DNA of 64,000 nt from Gloeobacter kilaueensis JS1 (GCF_000484535.1 NC_022600.1:3596001-3660000); one strand, 5' to 3'; counted from the stretch's first letter, positions 24,820 to 34,326 are shown. A program made the numbers and translations. Notes: generated from the sequence alone by a model not told the origin.

Positions 24820-26175
24820 ATGAAAAAAACGATCCTCGTCCTGTTGTTGCTTTTGGTGGCTGCCCTGCCGGTTCGGGCGAATCCCCTGCAACCGTTTGGC
24901 ACCCAGCGCGAGCAGGCCGAACGGCAGCAGCAGTGGCTCTCCCGGCGCATCGAAACTGTGCTGCCCCAGTTGATGCGCCGCTATGGCGTCGATATGTGGG
25001 TGATCCCGATGCGCGAGTACAACGAAGATCCGGTCTTCAGCGCTCTGGTGTCGCCGACGACTTTCTCCGCCCGCCGCCGGACGATCTATGTCTTTTTTGA
25101 TCGTGGCCCCCGGCTGGGGATCGAACGCCTTGCCCTGGGCGGCGGTTCCCAGGGCGGTGTCTATACGGCAATGCGCTCCGAAAAACAGGTAGAAGGGGCG
25201 ACGGGCACCCGCTCAGCCGAGCTGTGGGGCGACGAGCAGTGGCTGGCTCTCAAAGACGTGATCGAACATCGGCAGCCGCGCACGATCGCCATCGACATCT
25301 CGCGCACCTTTGCCTTCGCCGACGGCCTGAGCGCTGGGGAGTACGAGGGGATGAGCGAAGCGCTCGGCCCAAAATGGACGAGCCGTTTCAGGCGGGCCGA
25401 AGGTCTGGCGGTGGACCTCATCGCCAGTCGGCTGCCGGAGGAGGAACCGTTCTACCGCCAGCTCAACGAACTCACCTGGCAGATGATTCAGACCGCCTTT
25501 TCAAGCAAAGTGATTGTCCCCGGCCTCACCCGCACCAGCGACGTGGTCTGGTGGATGCGCCAGTTCATCGCCGAGCGCGGCCTGGGGGTCTGGTTTCAGC
25601 CCACAGTCGATCTACAGCGGCAGGGAGCGACGGAGGAGCAGTTGGGCGAAGACCCGGTGATTCAAAAAGGTGACCTATTGCACTGCGACACCGGCATCGT
25701 CGCCCTCCGATTGCAGACCGATACCCAGCATCTGGCCTACGTCCTCAAAGACGGCGAGAGCGATGCCCCAGCCGGATTAAAGGCCGCCCTCGCCCACTCC
25801 AACCGCCTTCAGGACATTGTTCTAGCTGAGATCCGGCCCGGTCGCACCGGCAACGAGGTGCTGAGAGCCGCCCAATCGAAGATGCGCGAGGCCGGCATCG
25901 ACGGCACGATCTACTCCCATCCGATCGGGCTTAACGGCCACGGGGCCGGGCCCCTCATCGGCCTCTGGGATCATCAGGAGGGCGTGAGTGGCCGGGGCGA
26001 TCATGCGGTGATCGGCGGTGAATGGTTCGCCGTCGAACTGCAGGCGACGACGCCGGTGAGCGAATGGGGTGGTCAGCGGGTGCGATCGGCTCAGGAAGAG
26101 GATATTATCGTCGATGCTGCCGGCAAACCGCGCTGGGCCTACCAGCGGCAGGACCGCTTCTGGCTGGTGCGCTAG
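24820..26175 (+). CDS. Secreted M24-family metallopeptidase, Xaa-Pro aminopeptidase-like
   Basis: 451 residues with a signal peptide (KKTILVLLLLLVAALPVRA), so it is periplasmic or secreted, unusual for the M24 family. The N-terminal creatinase-like domain includes MWVIPMREYNEDPVF. The C-terminal pita-bread domain keeps all five expected metal ligands: LLHCDTGI, LQTDTQHL, SHPIGLNGHGAG, EWFAVELQAT and SAQEEDIIV. It should remove N-terminal residues from peptides, probably those preceding proline. It stands 115 bases before an orphan response regulator. Confidence 0.9.
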   Translation: MKKTILVLLLLLVAALPVRANPLQPFGTQREQAERQQQWLSRRIETVLPQLMRRYGVDMWVIPMREYNEDPVFSALVSPTTFSARRRTIYVFFDRGPRLGIERLALGGGSQGGVYTAMRSEKQVEGATGTRSAELWGDEQWLALKDVIEHRQPRTIAIDISRTFAFADGLSAGEYEGMSEALGPKWTSRFRRAEGLAVDLIASRLPEEEPFYRQLNELTWQMIQTAFSSKVIVPGLTRTSDVVWWMRQFIAERGLGVWFQPTVDLQRQGATEEQLGEDPVIQKGDLLHCDTGIVALRLQTDTQHLAYVLKDGESDAPAGLKAALAHSNRLQDIVLAEIRPGRTGNEVLRAAQSKMREAGIDGTIYSHPIGLNGHGAGPLIGLWDHQEGVSGRGDHAVIGGEWFAVELQATTPVSEWGGQRVRSAQEEDIIVDAAGKPRWAYQRQDRFWLVR

Positions 26176-26288
26176 GTACTGAGACAAGTACAGTCAGTAT
26201 ATGTTCTGTCTTCCGGCAGAGGACTGACTCTGCCTGGCGTGGTGTAGTAGAAACGGAATCTTTCATTCAAAAGCCAGGCTACCGCCCT

Positions 26289-26987
26289 ATGGAACCAATC
26301 CGCATCGTCCTTGTCGAAGATCATGATCTGACCCGCGCTGGCCTGCGCATGGCTCTCAGTCAGTATCCCAACGTCAAGTTGCTCGCCGAGGCATCTACGG
26401 GCGAGACGGGCGTCAAGCTCATCGAGCAGATGCGCCCGGATCTGGCGATCGTCGATGTCGGGCTACCCGGCATCGATGGCGTCGAGGTGACCCGCCGCGC
26501 CAAGGCGGAGTTTCCAGAGCTGCTGGTTTTGATTCTCACCATGCGCGACGATGCCGAGACGGTGCTCGCCGCCTTTGCCTCGGGGGCTGACTCTTACTGC
26601 ATGAAGGACATCGCCTCCAAAGATCTGCTGGGTGTAATCGAGAAGACCCACGAGGGTACCAGCTACATCGACCCGGCCATCGCCGGTGTCGTGCTCAACG
26701 ACCTGCGCTCGCGCTCCGCCCACTCCGCTACCGGTGGCCGCCAGACCTCGATTCAGGCCGCCGATCCGGAGCTGACGCAAATTCTCGAAGCTTCGCCCCT
26801 CACCGAGCGCGAACTGGAGGTGCTGCAGCTCATCGTCAAGGGCCACTCCAACGAGGGCATCGCCCAGGAACTCTACATCACTGTGGGCACCGTCAAAACC
26901 CATGTCCGCAATATCTTGAGCAAGCTGTGTGCCGACGACCGTACCCAGGCGGCGGTGCTTGCCCTGCGCTCTGGACTGGTACGCTAG
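26289..26987 (+). CDS. NarL/FixJ-family response regulator, orphan
   Basis: 232 residues from the ATG at 26289; longer frames start inside the upstream gene. The receiver domain starts IRIVLVEDHDLTRAGL, phospho-acceptor in AIVDVGLPGIDG, and Lys in SYCMKDIAS. A ~40-residue Ser/Ala/Gln-rich linker separates it from the LuxR HTH (LTERELEVLQLIVKGHSNEGIA and VGTVKTHVRNILSKL). No kinase gene is adjacent. Its stop overlaps the stop of the convergent membrane protein gene by four bases. Confidence 0.93.
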   Translation: MEPIRIVLVEDHDLTRAGLRMALSQYPNVKLLAEASTGETGVKLIEQMRPDLAIVDVGLPGIDGVEVTRRAKAEFPELLVLILTMRDDAETVLAAFASGADSYCMKDIASKDLLGVIEKTHEGTSYIDPAIAGVVLNDLRSRSAHSATGGRQTSIQAADPELTQILEASPLTERELEVLQLIVKGHSNEGIAQELYITVGTVKTHVRNILSKLCADDRTQAAVLALRSGLVR

Positions 26988-27400
26988 ACCTCGCTTGCCG
27001 GACGCTTAAAAAAAGCGCGCCAGGCGTAATGCACGAGCGTGCTGGAAGTCGAAAACAGCAAAAAGCCGTTCAAGGGATGGAGCACATTCAAGGGCGGACC
27101 GAGGTGAATCGTGAGAAACTGTAGGCCGAGCAGGACCGCAAGCCCGATGCTCAAGCCCAGAATCTTGCGGCCAAAAGGCTCCAGTAGTGCCCAGCCGAGC
27201 AGCAGGATCGCAAGGCCACCGAAACTGTGCACCAGTAGCACGTGCAGGTTCCACCAGCCGGGCTCCTGAAAGACGGCGAGCCCGACGCTGATGAGCTGAG
27301 CGATCAAAAACAGATTCAACAGCACAGCCACCACCAGAAACCCGCCCTGGCTCCAGCGGCTGGGGAGGCGTTGTTGTTGCAAAATCTTAGAAGCTGCCAT
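26984..27400 (-). CDS. Four-helix membrane protein, DUF6220-like
   Basis: 138 residues from the ATG at 27400; a TTG 12 bases upstream is possible. Four hydrophobic segments: GGFLVVAVLLNLFLIAQLIS, LHVLLVHSFGGLAILLLGWA, ILGLSIGLAVLLGLQFLTIH, and LHPLNGFLLFSTSSTLVHYA. Conserved-looking histidines sit in the second and fourth segments and the HPLNG motif suggests a heme or quinone-type membrane protein; I relate it to DUF6220 from this pattern only. Upstream, 27401-27684 holds no gene I can support. Confidence 0.72.
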   Translation of the reverse strand: MAASKILQQQRLPSRWSQGGFLVVAVLLNLFLIAQLISVGLAVFQEPGWWNLHVLLVHSFGGLAILLLGWALLEPFGRKILGLSIGLAVLLGLQFLTIHLGPPLNVLHPLNGFLLFSTSSTLVHYAWRAFFKRPASEV

Positions 27401-27684
27401 TCTGATACCCAATCACCAGAACCACCCTAAGCGCTGCCTGGCTCTCCGGCCAGTCCTCGAAAGGGTACAGTTTATAGCCTTCCAGGCAACAGGGCCATCG
27501 GGCAACGGTAGGTGAACATCCTCGTTCAAGCAAGCAGATCTCGCTCCAAAAGCAGAAGACAGTTGCTAGATTTCCCACAGTTTGCTCTAAGTTGGGGAAA
27601 CCTAAGGATTGGCATAGAAGCTAAGTGCTCGTTATTTTCAGGCACGCCTGCGGTGCATTCATTTTTCTACCCCCTCCAAAAAGG

Positions 27685-28728
27685 CTAGACAGCCTTTCGG
27701 ACAGGAGAAGCGTCGGTAAAGAAGGCGACGGCCAGCTCGACTTCGTGGGGGCTACCTAGAATCAGCGGCACGCGCTGGTGCAGCGAGGTGGGTTCGATGT
27801 CGAGGATGCGCTCGCTGCCGGTACTGGCCCGCCCGCCCGCCTGCTCGGCGATGAAGGCCAGCGGCTGTGCTTCGTAGAGCAGTCGCAGCTTGCCCTTGGG
27901 CTTGGCCACGGTGCCAGGGTAAAGAAAGATGCCCCCGGTGAGCAGGGTGCGGTGAAAGTCAGCGGCGAGCGAACCGATGTAGCGGGCGGAGTAGGCTTTT
28001 TCGCCCCGCGAGCGGGCCTGCTTGAGATAGTCGATAAAGGCACCGACGGCGGGTTGCCAGTCGCTGGAGTAGGCGTCGTTGATGCTGTAATACTCGCCGC
28101 GCACCGGAATCTGGATATTCGGGTGCGAGAGGACAAATTCGCCCAGACCAGCGTCGAGGGTAAAGCCGTGGACCCCCTGGCCGCTGGTGTAGACAAGCAT
28201 CGTATTTGGGCCGTAGAGCACGTAGCCTGCCGCCACCTGCTCGGTGCCTTTTTGCAACAGGCCGCTCATCTGGTCGTGGGCCGCCGGGTTACGCCGCTGC
28301 ACCGAGAAGATCGAGGCGACCGAGACGTTGACATCGATGTTGCTCGAACCATCGACTGGATCGATGATGAGGGCGTAGCTGCCCAGTGGACAGCTATTAG
28401 AAAGAGGCAGCGGATCTTCGAGTTCTTCGGAGACGAGCAGACAGACGAGGTTGGTGTCTTTGAAGACGCGAATAAACGTCTCGTTGGCGTACTGGTCGAG
28501 GTGGCGGATCTGCTCGCCCTGGACATTCGTCTCGCCGGTAAATCCCAGGACGTTTTCGACCAAGCCGGCTTGAGCCAGCTGGCGGGAGATCAGCTTGGCT
28601 GCCAGGCTGATCTGGACCATCAGGCCGCTGAATTCGCCGCTTATTTCGGGTTGCTGCACCTGCTGGGTCAGGATGTGCTGGTAAAGGGTAATGCCCTTCG
28701 AAAGCGGAGTGAGAGAAGAAGTGTTCAT
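27685..28728 (-). CDS. fbp: Fructose-1,6-bisphosphatase, class I
   Basis: 347 residues, normal for the class. The ATG at 28728 is two bases after the pheS stop, so the genes form an operon. It removes the 1-phosphate of fructose-1,6-bisphosphate in gluconeogenesis and the Calvin cycle. Metal-binding and active-site motifs: [48 protein letters not shown], and [21 protein letters not shown] with [22 protein letters not shown]. Complements a class II enzyme in many cyanobacteria. Confidence 0.95.
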   Translation of the reverse strand: MNTSSLTPLSKGITLYQHILTQQVQQPEISGEFSGLMVQISLAAKLISRQLAQAGLVENVLGFTGETNVQGEQIRHLDQYANETFIRVFKDTNLVCLLVSEELEDPLPLSNSCPLGSYALIIDPVDGSSNIDVNVSVASIFSVQRRNPAAHDQMSGLLQKGTEQVAAGYVLYGPNTMLVYTSGQGVHGFTLDAGLGEFVLSHPNIQIPVRGEYYSINDAYSSDWQPAVGAFIDYLKQARSRGEKAYSARYIGSLAADFHRTLLTGGIFLYPGTVAKPKGKLRLLYEAQPLAFIAEQAGGRASTGSERILDIEPTSLHQRVPLILGSPHEVELAVAFFTDASPVRKAV

Positions 28729-28730
28729 CG

Positions 28731-29747
28731 CTAGAACTGGCGCAAAAAACGCCAGTCGTTGGTGTAAAAAAGGCGGATGTCGCTGATGTCGTAGAGGAGC
28801 ATGGCGATGCGCTCGATGCCCATGCCCGCCGCAAAACCCTGCACCTTTTCTGGATCGTAGCCCACGGCCTGAAAGACATTTGGATCGACCATGCCACAAC
28901 CGGCGATCTCAAGCCAGCCGGTGTGGGAGCAGACGCGGCAGCCCCTGCCTCCACAGAAGCGGCACTGGACATCGACCTCCGCCGACGGTTCGGTAAAAGG
29001 AAAGTAGCTGGGCCGAAAGCGCACGGGCCGATCGCCGAACAGCTCCTGCGTAAAGAACGTCAGGGTGCCCTTGAGATCGCCGAAGGTGATCTCCTCATCG
29101 ACGGCGAGAATCTCGACCTGGTGAAAGACCGGCGAATGGCGATTGGTCACCTGGTCGCGGCGGTAGACCCGTCCGGGGGCACAGATGCGGATGGGCGGCT
29201 CGTTTTCCTCCATGTAGCGAATCTGGACGGAGGAAGTCTGGGTACGCAGGACCAGCCCGTCGCTCAGATAAAACGTGTCCTGCATGTCGCGGGCCGGGTG
29301 GTCGGCAGGTGTGTTGAGCGCCTCGAAGTTGTAATAATCTGTCTCGATCTGGGGGCCGGTGGCGACGGTGAAACCTAAGCCGACGAAGACATCGACGATT
29401 CGATCGGTGGTGGAGGTGAGCGGATGCAGCCGTCCGGGCGGCACGAAGCGGCCCGGCATCGTCACGTCGATGTGCTCGGCTTCCAGACGCCTGGCAATCT
29501 GCTGTTCTTCGAGATCGAGCCGCTGGGCTTCGAGCGCTTCCTCGATCCGGGCTTTGACTTTGTTGGCGAGGGCACCGACAAGCGGACGCTCCTCGGTGCT
29601 CAGACGGCCCATACCTCCCAAAATCGCCGAGAGCCTGCCTTTTTTGCCCAAAAAATCGACGCGGATGCGCTCCAGTACATTCAGATCCGCCGCACTGTGG
29701 ATCGCTCCCAGTGCCTCAAGTTGCAGTGCGTCAAGTTGATCTTTCAT
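28731..29747 (-). CDS. pheS: Phenylalanine-tRNA ligase alpha subunit
   Basis: 338 residues from the ATG at 29747. The N-terminal coiled coil (residues 1-85) binds tRNA. Class II synthetase motifs follow: [74 protein letters not shown], and [14 protein letters not shown]. The Cys group [17 protein letters not shown] is the family's variable loop. It charges tRNA-Phe together with PheT, whose gene is not in the window. It is the first gene of a pheS-fbp pair, an unusual coupling. Confidence 0.96.
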   Translation of the reverse strand: MKDQLDALQLEALGAIHSAADLNVLERIRVDFLGKKGRLSAILGGMGRLSTEERPLVGALANKVKARIEEALEAQRLDLEEQQIARRLEAEHIDVTMPGRFVPPGRLHPLTSTTDRIVDVFVGLGFTVATGPQIETDYYNFEALNTPADHPARDMQDTFYLSDGLVLRTQTSSVQIRYMEENEPPIRICAPGRVYRRDQVTNRHSPVFHQVEILAVDEEITFGDLKGTLTFFTQELFGDRPVRFRPSYFPFTEPSAEVDVQCRFCGGRGCRVCSHTGWLEIAGCGMVDPNVFQAVGYDPEKVQGFAAGMGIERIAMLLYDISDIRLFYTNDWRFLRQF

Positions 29748-29860
29748 CGTGGGCTCATCCAGGCACCTGAACAATCTTATCGTGCCCCATGACCGCCTGA
29801 GCGCAGTGGTAGGATGGGAAAGCTTGTGATCAAAAGCGGTCCGGGAGCGGAGGGTGTGCC

Positions 29861-29885
29861 CTGCAGGCTCGGACGAGACCTGCAG
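29861..29885 (+). promoter_or_regulatory. Leader hairpin before the 51-residue basic protein
   Basis: CTGCAGG-CTC-GGAC-GAG-A-CCTGCAG: a 10-bp stem with a single bulged A and a four-base loop, ending 28 bases before the start codon at 29914. There is no T run, so it is not a terminator. Its place in the untranslated leader suggests post-transcriptional control or a binding site for the product, as in autogenous control of RNA-binding proteins; this is inference. Confidence 0.45.
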
Positions 29886-29913
29886 AAATTCGCACCGATA
29901 GGGAGACACAGGA

Positions 29914-30069
29914 ATGGCGAAGCGCCGCAACCAGAAAAAAGAAAAAGCTCTGCGCAACCGGGCCAACGCCCGCAAGTACCGCAAAAAACAGATGACTGGC
30001 CGCTACAACCGGCGCTCCGGGCCGGGAGGCGCTTTCGAGGACAACGATACCGGCGCTCAGGCTCCTTGA
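29914..30069 (+). CDS. Very small Lys/Arg-rich protein, probably RNA-binding
   Basis: 51 residues. The start has AGGA two bases upstream and GGGAG further 5'. The N-terminal half is extremely basic ([19 protein letters not shown], then RKYRKKQ), the C-terminal tail is Gly/Asp-rich and acidic. I recall similar short MAKRRN.KKEKA proteins annotated as hypothetical in other cyanobacteria. The composition recalls small ribosomal or ribosome-associated proteins, but no family can be assigned. It is divergent from pheS and 20 bases before the next gene. Confidence 0.72.
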   Translation: MAKRRNQKKEKALRNRANARKYRKKQMTGRYNRRSGPGGAFEDNDTGAQAP

Positions 30070-30089
30070 TCGACAGTTTTTAAGCAGCG

Positions 30090-31538
30090 ATGGAGCGGCA
30101 CTGGATAGCAAGATGGGCGCTCGTGCTGTTCCTGCTGGGGGGTATCCAGCTACCGCTCGTTGCCCAGACGCCCCCGGTACTCATCGACACAAATTTGCCG
30201 AGCGGCAACCTGAGCCAGGCGTATCGCTACACCTTTCAGGTGGTAGGCGGCACCGCCCCTTTTAGCTGGTCGGTGAGCAACGGCAATCTGCCCAGCGGCC
30301 TCAGCCTCGACGGTACGAGTGGGCGCTTGGAAGGAACGCCCAGTGCGACGACCGTCGCAACTTTCACCGTCCAGGTCCAGGACAGCAACGGTCAGACCGC
30401 CAGCCGCACCTTCAACTTGATCGTCACCACCAGCGGTTTTCAGCTGCAGCCGACCGCCGCAGAACTGGTACTTCTGCAGGGGCGCACCGCCAGTCTGCAA
30501 CTGCAGGTGATTGGCCAGCCCCAGACCAACAACCCGATCGGCTTCAGTCTGCTCAGTGCTCTGCCTGCCGGGGTGGTGGCGAGCTTTGAACCGGCACTTT
30601 TAAGCGGCGGCGACAGCAATGTCAATTTTGTAGCGGCGGCGGATACGAGTGCGGCGGCGGGTGTCTATCCCCTGCGCGTCTCGGGGGTGAGCCCGCCCGA
30701 TAGCCAGTACGCCTCTTTTAATCTGATCGTCCGGCCACCGCCCCCTGAGATCGCAGGCTTCAGCCCACCGGGAGGACTGCCGGGCACCAGCGTTACGGTT
30801 CGCGGAACGCAGTTGCAGACGGCAACCGCCGTTACTATTGGTGGCCTGCGCGCACCATTTACGGCCTCCGGCCCCAATCAGCTGCAGTTGAGCGTGCCGC
30901 GCGGCGCGAGGACTGGCCGGATCGTCGTCGTCACCCCCGCCGGAAGTGCCACCAGCGCTACGGACTTCCTCGTTCCGACCTTTGCCCTCAGTCTGCAACC
31001 GGGGGTGGCAACAGCACAGCCCGGTAGCCAGGTGCTGCTCAAGCTCGTCGCCACCGGCCAGGTCAACAATCTTGTCAACTTGAATGTGATCAACTTGCCC
31101 GACAGCTGGAGTGCCCAGTTCAATCCGAACTATCTCGACAGCCAGCACCGGCAGGCCAATTTGCTTCTGCAGGTACCGGCCACCTCGCCCCTCGGCAACG
31201 CAGCGATCACCGTGAGCGCGGGCATCGTCCAGGCAGCGGCGACCGTGCAGGTGCTGACTGCCCCGCCCCGGCTCACCCGGCTTTTTCCGGTGCAGGGTCC
31301 ACCCGGAACGGTGATCACCCTGTCGGGCCAGAATTTTCAGCCCGGCCTGCGGCTGCGCCTCGGTGCTCTCGAACTACCCATTTTCTCGATTAGTAGCAAC
31401 CGCGTTCAGGCCCAACTGCCAGACGGTGTGGCGAGCGGTCGCATTCAACTTGTCAACCCCGACGGCCAGACGGTGAGCACCAGCACGGTCTTCGCTGTCC
31501 TGCCGCGCACTGGCCCGCCGGTCCTGCCGCCGCCATAA
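30090..31538 (+). CDS. Secreted Ig-like/IPT-domain protein
   Basis: 482 residues. Signal peptide RWALVLFLLGGIQLPLVAQ. Residues about 28-112 are a putative Ig domain of the He_PIG type (GTAPFSWSVSNGNLPSGLSL, GRLEGTPSA, FTVQVQDSNGQ). Two IPT/TIG domains follow, about 210-290 (PEIAGFSPPGGLPGTSVTVRG) and 388-470 (PPRLTRLFPVQGPPGTVITL), separated by beta-rich segments. It ends in a proline tail (GPPVLPPP). No membrane anchor at the C-terminus. A structural or adhesive extracellular protein is likely; the ligand is unknown. Confidence 0.82.
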   Translation: MERHWIARWALVLFLLGGIQLPLVAQTPPVLIDTNLPSGNLSQAYRYTFQVVGGTAPFSWSVSNGNLPSGLSLDGTSGRLEGTPSATTVATFTVQVQDSNGQTASRTFNLIVTTSGFQLQPTAAELVLLQGRTASLQLQVIGQPQTNNPIGFSLLSALPAGVVASFEPALLSGGDSNVNFVAAADTSAAAGVYPLRVSGVSPPDSQYASFNLIVRPPPPEIAGFSPPGGLPGTSVTVRGTQLQTATAVTIGGLRAPFTASGPNQLQLSVPRGARTGRIVVVTPAGSATSATDFLVPTFALSLQPGVATAQPGSQVLLKLVATGQVNNLVNLNVINLPDSWSAQFNPNYLDSQHRQANLLLQVPATSPLGNAAITVSAGIVQAAATVQVLTAPPRLTRLFPVQGPPGTVITLSGQNFQPGLRLRLGALELPIFSISSNRVQAQLPDGVASGRIQLVNPDGQTVSTSTVFAVLPRTGPPVLPPP

Positions 31539-31553
31539 AGTAGAATAGGTGCG

Positions 31554-31578
31554 AAATAGAACCGCTCCGGTCCTATTT
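31554..31578. promoter_or_regulatory. Palindrome between the Ig-like gene and the cysteine desulfurase gene
   Basis: AAATAG-a-ACCG-ctc-CGGT-c-CTATTT: ten paired bases with one A/C mismatch, three-base loop. TAGAAT at 31541-31546 just upstream would serve as a -10 box, placing the palindrome at the transcription start; alternatively it terminates the Ig-like gene, since TTTTG follows. It does not match the CAAC-N6-GTTG SufR operator. Confidence 0.4.
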
Positions 31579-31610
31579 TGTATGCAGCACCTGGAAGGTG
31601 GGTTCCATTT

Positions 31611-32813
31611 ATGAATCAGGTTATTTATCTCGACAATCAGGCCACCACCCCGGTCGATCCGGCTGTGCTGGAGGCGATGTGGCCCTACTTTACCGAAAAG
31701 TTTGGCAACGCAGCGAGCCGCAGCCATCCCTACGGCTGGGAAGCAGAAGAGGCGGTCGAACTGGCGCGCACGCGGGTTGCCGCTGCCCTGCACGCCGATG
31801 GGCGGGAGATCGTCTTCACGAGCGGTGCCACCGAATCGAATAATCTCGCGATCAAGGGGGTGGCCGAGGCGTACCGCCAGAAGGGCAACCACCTGATCAC
31901 CGTGAGCACCGAGCACAAGTGCGTGCTCGACAGCATGAGCTTTCTTGAACATCAGGGCTACCGCGTCACCTATCTACCGGTCAGCGCCGGGGGGCTGATT
32001 GACCCGGCCCAACTGGCGGCGGCGATCACCCCCGAGACGATTTTGATCTCGGTGATGTTCGCCAACAACGAAATCGGTGTTCTGCAACCGGTGGCCGAAA
32101 TTGGCCGGATTGCTAAGGCGCACGGCGTTGTATTTCATACCGACGCCGCCCAGGCGGTGGGCAAGGTGCCCATCGATGTGCAGGCACTGGGGATCGATCT
32201 GCTGTCGATTTCAGGCCACAAGCTCTACGGTCCCAAGGGCATCGGTGCGCTCTACGTGCGGCGCAAAAATCCGCGCGTCAGCCTCACTGCTCAGATTCAC
32301 GGCGGCGGCCACGAGCGGGGGATGCGCTCGGGTACCCTGGCGGTGCCCCTCATCGTCGGTCTGGGAACAGCCGTAGAGCAGGCCGTCGCGAATCTATCTG
32401 CCGAAGCTCCGCGCCTGCGCGCCCTGCGCGACCGGCTACTTGAGCAGATTACAGGCCGTCTGAGCGGTGTCATCGTCAACGGCTCGCTCGATGAACGCCT
32501 CGCGGGCAACCTCAACCTCGCCTTTGCCGGCGTCGAGGGAACGGCGCTCCTGATGGGGCTGGCCGACACGGTCGCCCTTTCCTCCGGCTCGGCCTGTACC
32601 TCGGCGTCCCTCGCCCCAAGTCACGTGCTGAGGGCTCTGGGCCTCGACGACGAGTTGGCCCACGCCTCACTGCGCTTTGGAATTGGCCGCTTCAATACGG
32701 AGGCCGATATCGAGCGTACCAGCGCTAAAGTGGTGGAGGTGGTCAACCGCCTGCGCGAGCTGTCACCGGCCTGGGAAGCTCACCTCAACCGGCAGGCCGT
32801 CGCAAGTTCCTAA
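31611..32813 (+). CDS. Cysteine desulfurase, NifS/IscS family
   Basis: 400 residues from the ATG at 31611 ([17 protein letters not shown] is the usual family start; GGAAGGTGGG lies upstream). This PLP enzyme takes sulfur from cysteine for Fe-S clusters and thio-cofactors. Visible: aldehyde-binding region [43 protein letters not shown] lysine in [27 protein letters not shown], and the catalytic cysteine loop [17 protein letters not shown]. An IscA-type gene follows by 14 bases, then rsmE, forming an operon. Confidence 0.95.
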   Translation: MNQVIYLDNQATTPVDPAVLEAMWPYFTEKFGNAASRSHPYGWEAEEAVELARTRVAAALHADGREIVFTSGATESNNLAIKGVAEAYRQKGNHLITVSTEHKCVLDSMSFLEHQGYRVTYLPVSAGGLIDPAQLAAAITPETILISVMFANNEIGVLQPVAEIGRIAKAHGVVFHTDAAQAVGKVPIDVQALGIDLLSISGHKLYGPKGIGALYVRRKNPRVSLTAQIHGGGHERGMRSGTLAVPLIVGLGTAVEQAVANLSAEAPRLRALRDRLLEQITGRLSGVIVNGSLDERLAGNLNLAFAGVEGTALLMGLADTVALSSGSACTSASLAPSHVLRALGLDDELAHASLRFGIGRFNTEADIERTSAKVVEVVNRLRELSPAWEAHLNRQAVASS

Positions 32814-32827
32814 ATTGAGCAATAGCA

Positions 32828-33199
32828 ATGACTAGCAGCAGCACGACTACTCCCCGCCGTCTACCCAGGCGCGGTATCCAGATGACCGAGAACGCCCTCG
32901 CCGAGGTGCGCCGCCTGTGCGAAGGCCGAAGCGAGGATCTGATCTTGCGCGTCGGTGTCAAGGGCGGCGGCTGCTCCGGGCTCACCTACACGATGGACTT
33001 TGAGGATGCCGCCAACATCGGCGAGCGCGACGAAGTCTTCGACCACGACGGTTTCAAACTGGTGAGCGACAAAAAGAGCCTGCTTTTTTTGTATGGCCTG
33101 GTGCTCGACTACAGCGACGAGCTGCTGGGCGGTGGCTTCCAGTTCAACAATCCCAACGCCGAGCGCACCTGCTCCTGCGGCAGTTCCTTCTCAGCCTAG
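32828..33199 (+). CDS. HesB/IscA-type iron-sulfur cluster carrier
   Basis: 123 residues. The three conserved cysteines are present: one in GGGCSGLTYTM and two in the terminal CSCGSSFSA. They hold iron or a [2Fe-2S]/[4Fe-4S] cluster for transfer to apoproteins. The first ~20 residues (SSSTTTPRRLPRRG) are a Ser/Thr/Arg extension before RGIQMTENALAEVRRL. The gene lies 14 bases after the cysteine desulfurase gene, so sulfur donor and carrier are made together; no IscU or IscR is present. Confidence 0.94.
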   Translation: MTSSSTTTPRRLPRRGIQMTENALAEVRRLCEGRSEDLILRVGVKGGGCSGLTYTMDFEDAANIGERDEVFDHDGFKLVSDKKSLLFLYGLVLDYSDELLGGGFQFNNPNAERTCSCGSSFSA

Positions 33200-33202
33200 G
33201 GC

Positions 33203-33919
33203 GTGCGTGCCCCCCGCTTGCTGATCGAACCTGACCAGATTGAGGGCAAGTGCGCCCAGCTCACGGCTGCGCAGGCGCGCTATCTAAGGCAGGTGCTGCG
33301 GCTGCGCAACGGGGCAAAGGTGACGGTGGCTAACGGTCAGGGCCAGCTCTGGCAGGCGGTACTGGCGGGGGAATTTCTGCAGCTGGCCGGACCTATCGCC
33401 GCTGAGCAGACCGAACTTGCGACGATCGCGACGATCGCCTGCGCTGTGCCTAAAGGCGATCGCTGGGACTGGCTGTTGCAGAAGGCGACCGAGCTGGGGG
33501 TAGGGCGCATCGTGCCGCTCATCGCTGCCCGCTCGGTGGTCCGCCCGGATGCTGCCCGCCACCGGCGCTGGCAGGCGATCGTGCGCGAGGCCGCTGAGCA
33601 GTCGGAGCGGCTAATCTTGCCGGTGATCGAGCTGCCCGCCGATTTTGCTGCCTTCGTCGCCACCTGCCAGGACGAGGTGCGGCTGGTGTGTACGGCCCGT
33701 GGCGGGCGGCCATCGCTGCTCCGATTTCTGCCGACTCCCCGGATCACCCTCGTCTTTGGGCCGGAGGGCGGCTTCGAGGAGGCGGAGGTTGCTCGTGCCC
33801 GCACCGCCGGCTTCGCTGAATGTGGCCTCGGAAAACGCATCTTGCGTGCCGAAACTGCTCCGCTGGTGGCGCTGAGTTGGCTCGCCGCCTGGGATGAAGG
33901 GCTGACTGAGGACGCTTGA
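33203..33919 (+). CDS. rsmE: 16S rRNA (uracil-1498-N3)-methyltransferase RsmE
   Basis: 238 residues, GTG start three bases after the IscA stop. The N-terminal PUA-like part (AQARYLRQVLRLRNGAKVTVANG) is followed by a SPOUT methyltransferase domain: KGDRWDWLLQKATELGVGRI, VVREAAEQSERL-type helix (IVREAAEQSERLILPVIEL), and the knot motifs TLVFGPEGGFEEAEV and GKRILRAETAPLVALS. It methylates U1498 of 16S rRNA. Its place after Fe-S genes has no obvious biochemical reason and probably reflects a shared transcript. Confidence 0.95.
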   Translation: MRAPRLLIEPDQIEGKCAQLTAAQARYLRQVLRLRNGAKVTVANGQGQLWQAVLAGEFLQLAGPIAAEQTELATIATIACAVPKGDRWDWLLQKATELGVGRIVPLIAARSVVRPDAARHRRWQAIVREAAEQSERLILPVIELPADFAAFVATCQDEVRLVCTARGGRPSLLRFLPTPRITLVFGPEGGFEEAEVARARTAGFAECGLGKRILRAETAPLVALSWLAAWDEGLTEDA

Positions 33920-33984
33920 CGCTCTCCCCATGCAGGTGCCACGATCGATGTAACGAGAATTTACAAACCGCCTGAGGTTGCCCG

Positions 33985-34326
33985 ATGCTTGTCCCCTTCG
34001 ATCCTGACCGCGCCGATTCTAACGGCGAGCGACCCACCGAAAACAAGTTGCAGCGCTACCTGCAGCGGCAATCGCCCGAGTTGCTCGCTCAGATCGCCCA
34101 GTCGATTACCCCCGAGGTGCAGCAATTGATCGCAGGCAACATCCAGGGCCTGATGGGCTCGCTGCCCAGTACCCAGTTCAGCGTCCAGGTCACCACCAAC
34201 CGCGATAGCCTCTCTTCGTTGCTCGCTTCGGCGATGATGACCGGCTATTTTTTGCGCAACGTCGAGACGCGCATGGAACTGGAAAGCCAGCTCAACTCGG
34301 CCATCGGTGAAGCTGAAGAATCGTAG
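33985..34326 (+). CDS. DUF760 protein
   Basis: 113 residues. Recognised by QRYLQRQSPELLAQIAQSI, TPEVQQLIAGNIQGLMGSLP, VQVTTNRDSLSSLLASAM and MTGYFLRNVETRMELE, the core of the DUF760 family found in cyanobacteria and plant chloroplasts. It is soluble and mostly helical. In plants some members are light-related stability factors; the bacterial role is not established. 65 bases after rsmE, followed by a strong two-way terminator. Confidence 0.88.
   Translation: MLVPFDPDRADSNGERPTENKLQRYLQRQSPELLAQIAQSITPEVQQLIAGNIQGLMGSLPSTQFSVQVTTNRDSLSSLLASAMMTGYFLRNVETRMELESQLNSAIGEAEES

Noticed and set aside
27387-27578. 63-residue minus-strand frame upstream of the DUF6220-like gene
   Set aside because: Overlaps the start of a clear membrane protein gene and has no ribosome site or family resemblance.
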